34,987 nt of DNA from NCBI GenBank assembly GCA_011390275.1, contig JAABST010000045.1, forward strand, positions 1 to 34,987. Direction: 5' to 3'. This stretch comes from Geitlerinema sp. S16 (GTDB lineage: Bacteria > Cyanobacteriota > Cyanobacteriia > Cyanobacteriales > Geitlerinemataceae). The translations under genes were made by a program, and so were the position numbers. This document shows positions 1-6,597 of the stretch, in pieces; the stretch's first letter is position 1; every line of letters starts with the position of its first letter. The notes beneath the pieces are model-generated. The model did no database searches. It had not been told where the DNA came from and saw only the letters and a list, made by a program, of their open reading frames with translations.

Positions 1-92
1 TAGACCAGACGAGTACAGCCCAACGTTCGCCGCAACAGATTTTCTTGCTCGGCGGTTGGGTAGAAACGGTATCGGTACGCTCGTTGAGTCAT
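1..92 (-). CDS. tnpB: TnpB-like (IS200/IS605, IS1341-type) transposon protein, 5' end only
   Basis: Only the first 30 codons and two bases lie in the window; the gene runs off the left edge. The start ATG is at 92 on the minus strand. The peptide begins MTQRAYRYRFYPTAEQE and continues to ..GCTRLV, the usual N-terminus of TnpB/OrfB proteins (aromatic/basic strand, then a helix ending in LG.TR.VYN). TnpB proteins are RNA-guided nucleases of IS605-type transposons. The RuvC-like catalytic core and zinc finger would lie outside the window, so I cannot say whether the gene is intact. Hairpins just upstream (122-188) fit a transposon left end. Family assignment rests on the short N-terminal motif only. 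Confidence 0.75.
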   Translation of the reverse strand, partial: MTQRAYRYRFYPTAEQENLLRRTLGCTRLV

Positions 93-121
93 ACTTAAAT
101 TTTAGCGCATACACTGTAAAG

Positions 122-188
122 CCGTCCTAAAAGGACGGGGTTTTAGACCCATTCTTCTGATAAACCGTCCACTGTTACCCGGACGGTT
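122..188. repeat. Two hairpins with related stems, probable left end of the TnpB element
   Basis: Hairpin 1 pairs 122-128 with 132-138 (stem CCGTCCT, 3-nt loop). Hairpin 2 pairs 163-170 with 181-188 (stem AACCGTCC, 10-nt loop). Both share the CCGTCC/GGACGG core and sit 30 to 100 bp upstream of the tnpB start. Subterminal imperfect palindromes are how IS200/IS605 ends are recognised, so a left end here is a reasonable inference. The exact insertion point is not identifiable. Confidence 0.45.
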
Positions 189-215
189 AGGAGGCGGCGC
201 AATCAAGATTGTCCT

Positions 216-289
216 AATCCCTCTTCTGTCACTCTCCGATTTGATAACGAGTCTGCGTTATTAAATGGGAAAGTGACAAAAGAGGGATA
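216..289. repeat. Long inverted repeat downstream of the diguanylate cyclase gene
   Basis: Two 22-nt arms (216-237 and 268-289) are complementary at 19 of 22 positions by hand alignment, around a 30-nt spacer. The structure lies 70 bp past the stop of the minus-strand GGDEF gene, so its RNA would form a stable hairpin at the end of that message. No clear T-run follows on the minus strand. It could be an mRNA-stabilising 3' hairpin, a terminator, or a small repeat element. Confidence 0.5.
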
Positions 290-358
290 ATCTTTACTGG
301 ATCTTGTTCTATTTCCTGTACTAAAAACAAAAAAATAACACAAGCAACGATGGATTAA

Positions 359-2842
359 CTATCGGTCTCTTTGTAAAGTCGAACCGCTATAGTTCGCACA
401 AACCCAAAGGTTTCGACCACGCTTTTTCGCCTCGTAGAGTGCTTGATCCGCGCTACTGATTACCGCTTCGGGCGTACGTTCACGAGTGGGAATGCAGCTT
501 GCGACCCCAAGGCTAACCGAGACAAAGACCGCCGCGCTTTTTGCATAGTGATGGACGATCTCCAGATTCCAGATGGCTTGACGAATCGCTTCAGCAACGA
601 TGATGGCTCCACTAATATCCGTTTCTGGTAGCAGGACAATAAACTCCTCGCCACCGTAGCGAGCCAGTAAATCGGTCGGACGTCCCAACTGTTTTAAGGC
701 GGTTTGGGCGATTTGAATTAGGCATTCATCTCCCGCCGGGTGACCATAGGTGTCGTTATATTGTTTGAAGTGATCCACATCAAAGAGAATCAACGAGAGT
801 GGCATGTGCGATCGAGTCAGGCGCTGCCATTCTTGCACCAGCGTATCGTCAAAATGGCGACGGTTCGCAATCTTGGTGAGGCCGTCGAGTTCGCTGAGTT
901 CTTTCAGGCGGGTATTGGCATGAATCAGAGCGATGTTTGTGGCGGTTAAGTTCTGTGATTGTTGATTGAGCCGATCCATTAGCTCGGCGTGTTGGATACC
1001 GATCGCCAATTGTCCCGCGACCTCGTGTAGTAAATCGGCTTCATCGATGCGCCATTCTCGCTGATTCGTACAGGCATGAGCCACCAGTAGCCCCCAAACC
1101 GTGGGGGGATGCTTGGGATATTCCTGAACGATCGCCGCCACCATCTGGGATTGAATACCCATGGCCTTGGGATCTCCCAAGCTCGCAATTAAGCACAGCC
1201 GCCAGTTTTCTGGTGTCACCTCGGACGCAACAGAATCGATGTTGTTCATGGTCGGTACAATCCAGGTGCGCTCAGACTGTAGGAAAAAGCTACGGCACGC
1301 TTCCGGAATGAAGTACTGGTGTTGGCGGAGGTTGGACGGGACAGGATAGCCAGAAATTGCGGCTTCCCAAGCGATTTGCGCGTATTGATTGGCTGAAAAG
1401 CGATAAATTACCACGCGATCGGCTTGCAAACTCCGCTGGACGCCCGTTACAGCACTCGCAAGGATACGATCGAGATCCAAACTCTCGCGAATATGCTGAG
1501 AAATCAAACGTAGCGTATACTCCCGCGAGGCTTGGGACACCAACGCTCGCTGGGCACGTTTGACCGTCGTGACATCGTGAAAAATAACCAGTAGCGATTG
1601 CACCGTGCCAATGATGTCAGTTTCCGGGATCAGGTGTGCCTGTAGCGCCTGGTCATCACCGAAGGCAACATAGTCGGTCTCTAGGGTTTGCTTGCGCCCG
1701 GTGACGAAGGCACGATCGAACATAATCTCCCACTGTTTGCCCCACGTTTGAAACAGATCGATATCTGTATAAGACTGCTCAAGAATCTGGTCAGCCGAAC
1801 AGTCCCACCACTGCATGAGCGTGGCATTCACGTAAAGAATATGTCCGGCTCGATCGAACCGAGCAATCCCGTCCGGCGAGTAGCTGATCGCGGCTTTAAA
1901 TTCTGCAACGCGAGAACGAATATGCATATCCGAATCGCTAAAGACATCGAAATTGCTGTCATCCGTCCCCATGGCAAACAAAGAGAGGTAGTAATGGCTG
2001 GCATGAATCGCTTGTGAGTCGGGGTCATGCGGCTCTCTCTCCGAGAGGGGTGCTGTGGGCGGATCGATCGCAATTCCCACCCGCATCGAGCAAATATCCT
2101 CATTACGGGTCTTAAGTAGGGTCGGCATCATCGTCGGCACTCCCGTAACCTCAACCCGTGCAAACGCCGGATCGAGCTTCCGCGCCGCTTGCCGACCCCA
2201 TAACTCTTGAAGCGAACACCCTAAAGGATCAACTCCCTCCGCAAACTGACTCCGGTAAGCATCATTCACCGCATAAACACGCTTACCGGAGTCCAGCACC
2301 AACATGGCAAATGGCAGCTTCTGAATCGTTGATACCTTGTCCTGTTTGAGGTCTGACAGAGGGCGTACCGATGGATGCCGCACGAGAGGTTTTATATGCA
2401 TTGACGGAGAGTGCTTTGGTGGCAAGACTTTGGTGGCGCGATCCGCTGAAGATTCATCCCCTGGCAAGTCGTTTTGGCGGTCATAATCGCCCGGAATACC
2501 GACAGATGCCATTCCCTCACACAACATCACCAGATGACAATGTGGTGCAACCCCAGCGACAAAGTGCCAAAGAATCGATCGTTCGGTGTTTTGTGTATCG
2601 ATCGCGACCCACGAACCTTGACCCCGTCCTTGCTCGCGAGCCACAGTCCAATCATGCTCATAATTGACGCCTTGCCACCCTTTAAATAAGGCTTGATTTT
2701 CAAGCTCTTGCGCCGAGTTTTGCAATAGATGAATTACCGCGCTACTAGCTGCAAGACAGCGCCACCAATCATCCACAATCGCAATTGCTTCTATCGTGAT
2801 TTCCAGCAAGCTCATCAATGAAGCGGGAATTTTCTTGAGCAT
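359..2842 (-). CDS. Diguanylate cyclase with two PAS-like modules, a phytochrome-type GAF and GGDEF
   Basis: 827 residues. It is predicted to make cyclic di-GMP from two GTP. No transmembrane segment is obvious, so it is probably cytosolic. Order: an N-terminal region of unclear fold; a PAS-like module near 170-265; a second PAS near 310-430 (ISYSPDGIARFDRAGHILYVN); a GAF domain near 450-620 (LQADRVVIYRF and VWGLLVAHAC); a short coiled coil; then GGDEF. The catalytic loop is GGEEF at 730-734, preceded by RPTD at 721-724, a correctly spaced RxxD product-inhibition site, so an active and feedback-controlled enzyme is likely. The GAF resembles those of phytochrome-like proteins, but I see no cysteine at the usual bilin-attachment position. 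The start ATG follows GGAG at 7-nt spacing, and that site lies inside the 12-bp palindrome TGGAGATCTCCA (2843-2854). It stands alone, upstream of a TnpB element. Confidence 0.93.
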   Translation of the reverse strand: MLKKIPASLMSLLEITIEAIAIVDDWWRCLAASSAVIHLLQNSAQELENQALFKGWQGVNYEHDWTVAREQGRGQGSWVAIDTQNTERSILWHFVAGVAPHCHLVMLCEGMASVGIPGDYDRQNDLPGDESSADRATKVLPPKHSPSMHIKPLVRHPSVRPLSDLKQDKVSTIQKLPFAMLVLDSGKRVYAVNDAYRSQFAEGVDPLGCSLQELWGRQAARKLDPAFARVEVTGVPTMMPTLLKTRNEDICSMRVGIAIDPPTAPLSEREPHDPDSQAIHASHYYLSLFAMGTDDSNFDVFSDSDMHIRSRVAEFKAAISYSPDGIARFDRAGHILYVNATLMQWWDCSADQILEQSYTDIDLFQTWGKQWEIMFDRAFVTGRKQTLETDYVAFGDDQALQAHLIPETDIIGTVQSLLVIFHDVTTVKRAQRALVSQASREYTLRLISQHIRESLDLDRILASAVTGVQRSLQADRVVIYRFSANQYAQIAWEAAISGYPVPSNLRQHQYFIPEACRSFFLQSERTWIVPTMNNIDSVASEVTPENWRLCLIASLGDPKAMGIQSQMVAAIVQEYPKHPPTVWGLLVAHACTNQREWRIDEADLLHEVAGQLAIGIQHAELMDRLNQQSQNLTATNIALIHANTRLKELSELDGLTKIANRRHFDDTLVQEWQRLTRSHMPLSLILFDVDHFKQYNDTYGHPAGDECLIQIAQTALKQLGRPTDLLARYGGEEFIVLLPETDISGAIIVAEAIRQAIWNLEIVHHYAKSAAVFVSVSLGVASCIPTRERTPEAVISSADQALYEAKKRGRNLWVCANYSGSTLQRDR

Positions 2843-2854
2843 TGGAGATCTCCA

Positions 2855-3517
2855 TTCTCATTTTCACGAAGCTTTACACAGTTATTCTTAAATCAAGAGC
2901 TGGCATTCTTCTTGATCGAAATTAATTTGAACAGAGTACTACACAAGCTGAAATTTTGTAAAAAAGGGGGTGGAGCGAATTTTAAAATATCAATTGAGGC
3001 ACAACTATCGTCGTTTTACATATTAACACAACAAAAAAGATCACGTATTTATATGCAGATATATATAGTATGTGCACGTATTTTTTGAACCAAGAAGCAA
3101 TTAAGAACACATTCGTATTGACAAGAACACCTTTATTCTTTACAAATCTCAAATAAACTATGCTTTTTGTGATATTTTCTTCCGCAATGGCTTTGTAATT
3201 AATTTCTGTTTTTTATAATAGTATTTTTCTTGAATTTTCTTGCTATCGCTTGTTGTTTAAATCACACTTTTTTGATTTTTAGCTATGTTTTGATATTATA
3301 TTGCGTGAATAATCGAGGATTTTTGGTTAAAAAGTAATGTTTTTCGATTTTTCAAAAGTGAAGATTTCTTGTTATTTTGACAAATTGACAGTATTAAGTT
3401 TGAAAGATTTTGGTATTTTATTCTTGTTACTAAACTCACTCATAAGCAATTTATCTTCTTTCGTGATTTGAGTGGATCGTCGAATAAAATTAGGAAGATG
3501 AGTCTTTTTATCTATCA
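2855..3517. other. AT-rich non-coding stretch
   Basis: About 660 bp, markedly richer in A and T than the flanking genes, with many T- and A-runs. I see no credible reading frame, RNA gene or known element. The part nearest 2855 presumably holds the promoter of the minus-strand GGDEF gene. The base composition contrasts with the roughly balanced coding DNA around it, suggesting relaxed or foreign sequence. Confidence 0.6.
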
Positions 3518-3616
3518 GAACTTACGCAGAAATCCGACTTCTGAACGAGTCATCGTCGTTCTAGCTTTCAGGACAATGTGAGAAGTCGGATCTCTAACCG
3601 ACGCGTAAGTCCTGTC
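3518..3616. repeat. MITE-like inverted repeat
   Basis: Nested complementary arms: ACTTACGC at 3520-3527 pairs with GCGTAAGT at 3603-3610, and ATCCGACTTCT at 3532-3542 pairs perfectly with AGAAGTCGGAT at 3581-3591. The unit is about 95 bp and has no coding capacity. From memory, GAACTTACGCA-type termini recur in cyanobacterial miniature elements, which is why I call it MITE-like. I could not check copies elsewhere in the genome. Confidence 0.5.
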
Positions 3617-3830
3617 TAACGTGAGTTCGGGTTAAGCAAATTAGCTGAGATCTAGATGCTGTAAGGTTTCCCTTGAGTCTGACCATGCCCTCATCCCCCA
3701 GCCCCTTCTCCCCTTTTGGGAGAAGGGGAGCCAGATTTAAAGCTCAAAGTCCCTCTCCCGCTCTGGGAGAGGGATTTAGGGAGAGGGAAAAGCCCTGAAC
3801 GCAAAGGTTTCTTATCCCGAACTTACGTTA
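3617..3830. repeat. Second inverted-repeat unit containing C/G-rich hairpins
   Basis: A 15-nt sequence, TAACGTGAGTTCGGG at 3617-3631, is repeated in inverse orientation at 3816-3830 with one mismatch. Inside are two strong hairpins: 3702-3728 (CCCCTTCTCC against GGAGAAGGGG) and 3750-3774 (CCCTCTCCC against GGGAGAGGG). The inner CCCTCATCCCCCAGCCCC block resembles a family of interspersed repeats common in cyanobacteria (from memory). The unit directly abuts the preceding repeat, so the two may be one composite or one element inserted beside another. Confidence 0.5.
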
Positions 3831-4039
3831 TCTATGTCGCATTGGTCTTGCCGATCGCGCAGTGTTTTGTGAAAAATTCACTGAATATTTTCAAGACTTA
3901 GGCCTCGATGGGGGTAAGGCTAGTCGTAAAGCCTTGGACTGTATTTGCTATATTCAGTGTCCATTCGTCCTGCATCGAGCCACGGATCTCGCAGCTCCTT
4001 CCACCTGTCAAATCGCTTCAACCCTCCCGGTCATTCCCT

Positions 4040-6037
4040 ATGAGTTCCCTTTTCTCCGACCGCCTCGATCACCGCCTCGATCGCCTTCAACAGCACCTCC
4101 TGAGCCTGCAACACGAGGATGGCTACTGGTGGGCCAATCTCGAATCGAATGTGACGATGACCGCCGAGGCGATTTTGCTTTACACCGTCTGGGGGATCGC
4201 CGATCGGCTACCGCTGGCGAAGGCAGAGCAGTATCTACGCAACGAGCAGCGGGATCATGGTGGTTGGGAACTGTATTACGGGGATGGCGGCGAGTTGAGT
4301 GTGTCGATCGAGGCGTATCTGGCGCTGCGTTTGTTGGGGGTGGCGATCGACGATCCCGCCTTGGAACGCGCCCGCGACTTTATCCTCGATCGGGGCGGGA
4401 TCACGCGATCGCGCATCTTTACCAAGTTTCACCTGGCGCTAATCGGCTGCTATGACTGGAGCGGTTTGCCGTCGATCCCCGCTTGGGTGATGTTGCTGCC
4501 GGACGGTAACGACGTGTTCAGCATCTACGACCTGTCGAGCTGGGCGCGGGGCAGTACCGTGCCGCTGATCGTGGTGTTCGATCGCAAGCCCGTTTACATC
4601 GTCGATCCGATCATCACGCTGAACGAGCTGTACGCCGAGGGGATCGCCAATGCTCGCTTTGAGCTGCCCCGTGATCCCGACGCTGACCCCTTCGATTTTG
4701 CCAATCTCAACACCGCGTTTACAGCGCTCGATGACGGCTTTAAGCTGGGCGAACGGTTGGGGCTGGTTCCGTTTCGTGAGGAGGGGTTACGCAAGGCTGA
4801 ACAGTGGATTCTCGAACGGCAGGAAGCAACCGGGGATTGGGGCGGCATTATTCCGGCGATGCTGAATTCGATGCTGGCGCTTCGAGTGTTGGGCTATACG
4901 ATCGATGATCCCGAGGTGGTTCGCGGGTTTGCGGCGCTCGATCGCTTCTCGGTACAAACGGACGAAACGTACTGGATGCAGCCCTGCATTTCGCCAGTGT
5001 GGGATACGGCCTGGGTCGTGCGGGCGCTGGTGGAGTTGGGTCTGGATCGTGACGCGCCGGAGCTGCTCAAAGCCGGTCAGTGGTTGGTGGATCAGCAAAT
5101 TCTGGACTATGGCGATTGGGCGGTGAAAAATCCGGACGCGCTGCCCGGTGGTTGGGCGTTTGAATTTGACAATCGCTTCTATCCCGATCTCGATGATTCG
5201 GCAGTGGTGGCGATGGCGATCGACAAGGTGACACTACCGGATGCGGCGCAAAAGCAGGCGGCGATCCGACGCGGGATCGATTGGATGATGTCGATGCAGT
5301 GTCGCGGTGGCGGCTGGGCGGCCTTTGATCTGGATAACGATAAAGACTGGCTCAACGAGTTGCCCTATAGCGACCTCAAAGCCTCGATCGATCCCCCCAC
5401 CGCTGACGTCACCGCCCGCGTTCTCGAACTGGTCGGCGAACTCACCGAACTGACCGACACGCCCGACGCCTACAGCGCGACCCTCGATCGGGATCACGAT
5501 CGCATCGATGCTGCCCTCGACTACTTACTCAGCGAACAGGAAAGCGACGGGAGCTGGTTCGGGCGCTGGGGTGTGAACTACATCTACGGCACGAGTGGCG
5601 TGCTGTCGGCGCTGACCTACTTTGATCGATCGGCGGATATTCGTGAGGCGATCGGGCGGGGTGCGCTGTGGCTGATCGAGGTGCAAAACGAGGATGGCGG
5701 CTGGGGCGAATCCTGTGCGAGTTATACCGATCCCAGCGTCAAAGGCCAGGGCGTGAGTACCCCGTCCCAAACCGCCTGGGCAATGATTGGCCTGTTGGCA
5801 GCGGCGCCGACCCTGGCCGGACGAGAACACGCCACGATCGAACGGGGCGTGGAATATTTGCTCGAAACCCAGCGCGAGGATGGATCGTGGTATGAGGAGG
5901 AATTTACGGGGACGGGTTTCCCCTGCCATTTTTATCTGAGCTATCGTTACTACCCGCTCTATTTCCCGGCGATCGCCCTGGCACGCTACCGCGCGACCTG
6001 CGAGGCGGCAGCGGCACAGACCCAGACGACCGCCTAG
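4040..6037 (+). CDS. shc: Squalene-hopene cyclase
   Basis: 666 residues from the ATG at 4040, beginning MSSLFSDRLDHRLDRLQQHL. The frame stays open upstream to 3908, but that extension overlaps repeat-rich DNA and does not look like the family N-terminus, so I prefer 4040; no strong ribosome site decides it. The enzyme folds squalene into hopene, the first committed step of hopanoid synthesis, and is a monotopic membrane protein. The acid-catalyst motif DxDD is present as DLDD at residues 383-386. Several QW repeats are visible (QEATGDWGG, QESDGSWFGRWG, QNEDGGWGE, QREDGSWYEEE), and the C-terminus has the family PCHFYLSYRYYPLYFP block. Length matches the bacterial family. It appears monocistronic, as psbI downstream has its own likely promoter. 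No other hopanoid genes are nearby. Confidence 0.95.
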   Translation: MSSLFSDRLDHRLDRLQQHLLSLQHEDGYWWANLESNVTMTAEAILLYTVWGIADRLPLAKAEQYLRNEQRDHGGWELYYGDGGELSVSIEAYLALRLLGVAIDDPALERARDFILDRGGITRSRIFTKFHLALIGCYDWSGLPSIPAWVMLLPDGNDVFSIYDLSSWARGSTVPLIVVFDRKPVYIVDPIITLNELYAEGIANARFELPRDPDADPFDFANLNTAFTALDDGFKLGERLGLVPFREEGLRKAEQWILERQEATGDWGGIIPAMLNSMLALRVLGYTIDDPEVVRGFAALDRFSVQTDETYWMQPCISPVWDTAWVVRALVELGLDRDAPELLKAGQWLVDQQILDYGDWAVKNPDALPGGWAFEFDNRFYPDLDDSAVVAMAIDKVTLPDAAQKQAAIRRGIDWMMSMQCRGGGWAAFDLDNDKDWLNELPYSDLKASIDPPTADVTARVLELVGELTELTDTPDAYSATLDRDHDRIDAALDYLLSEQESDGSWFGRWGVNYIYGTSGVLSALTYFDRSADIREAIGRGALWLIEVQNEDGGWGESCASYTDPSVKGQGVSTPSQTAWAMIGLLAAAPTLAGREHATIERGVEYLLETQREDGSWYEEEFTGTGFPCHFYLSYRYYPLYFPAIALARYRATCEAAAAQTQTTA

Positions 6038-6086
6038 GGCTGGAATTGATACCAACGATCGGGATAAATGGCGGCAAGTTTTAAGA

Positions 6087-6092
6087 TATAAT
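6087..6092 (+). promoter_or_regulatory. Candidate -10 element for psbI
   Basis: A perfect TATAAT lies about 100 bp upstream of the psbI ATG. No good -35 is found at 16-18 bp spacing. This gives an AT-rich leader of roughly 90 nt. Assignment is from consensus match only. Confidence 0.4.
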
Positions 6093-6190
6093 GCGAAACT
6101 CGAAGAGACTTTTTATATCTAACTTCAAAAAATCTGATTTAACCCATCGATTTTTTGTTCAGCCATACATTCATTACCGGGAGCGCCCCC

Positions 6191-6307
6191 ATGATTGCCC
6201 TCAAAGTATCGGTTTACGTTGTCGTTTCGATCTTCGTCGCGATTTTCGTCTTTGGTTTCCTGTCGAGCGATCCGTCGCGTAACCCCGGTCGCCAAGACGC
6301 CGAGTAG
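6191..6307 (+). CDS. psbI: Photosystem II reaction centre protein I
   Basis: A 38-residue reading frame beginning MIALKVSVYVVVSIFVAIFV and ending in FLSSDPSRNPGRQDAE. This is the characteristic PsbI sequence: one transmembrane helix (residues about 4-24), then the near-invariant GFLSSDP.RNPGR tail facing the cytosol. PsbI is a small subunit bound next to D1 and CP43 and helps stabilise PSII dimers and early assembly. Length is exactly typical. A ribosome site GGGAG lies at 6179-6183, 7 nt before the ATG. The gene stands between shc and the LptD-like gene, with a candidate -10 box upstream and a hairpin plus T-run downstream, so it is probably transcribed alone. Confidence 0.96.
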   Translation: MIALKVSVYVVVSIFVAIFVFGFLSSDPSRNPGRQDAE

Positions 6308-6380
6308 GCAACGTCTCGTATGTGGTTGCGATCGATCCCATATTACGACGACCCAAACGATCAACTTCAACTCGATCTTT

Positions 6381-6410
6381 CGGGGAATGGTTCTACCAAT
6401 CCCCGTTTTT
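6381..6410 (+). terminator. Probable psbI terminator
   Basis: GGGGAATGG (6382-6390) pairs with CCAATCCCC (6396-6404) with one internal mismatch and a 5-nt loop. GTTTTT follows immediately. It lies about 75 nt after the psbI stop. A third segment, TTGGGGTTG at 6412-6420, could compete for the same CCAATCCCC strand. Confidence 0.55.
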
Positions 6411-6597
6411 ATTGGGGTTGCGTGGCGTTAATGCCTGATGTTTTCGGCACGTTGTTATCGATTTTCGCCGATAGGATGTCGGTGAAACGTAGCAAAGCGC
6501 CCCCCAAACCGCTACTGTTTGTCTGTGTCTGGAGCCGATCGCGATCGGATCTACTGCCGTCCGCGTCTCCGCTCGTTGTTGCCGCACCGCCAACCCT

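Noticed and set aside
359..2842. Bilin-binding photoreceptor call for the first GGDEF protein
   Set aside because: The GAF resembles phytochromes but the attachment cysteine is not where it should be, so I describe it only as phytochrome-like.
3862..4455. Plus-strand frame overlapping the start of shc
   Set aside because: Begins in the repeat region and runs out of frame through shc; low-complexity translation.
5525..6055. Minus-strand frame opposite the 3' end of the squalene-hopene cyclase gene
   Set aside because: Arginine/proline-rich, no motif; the sense frame is clearly the conserved enzyme.
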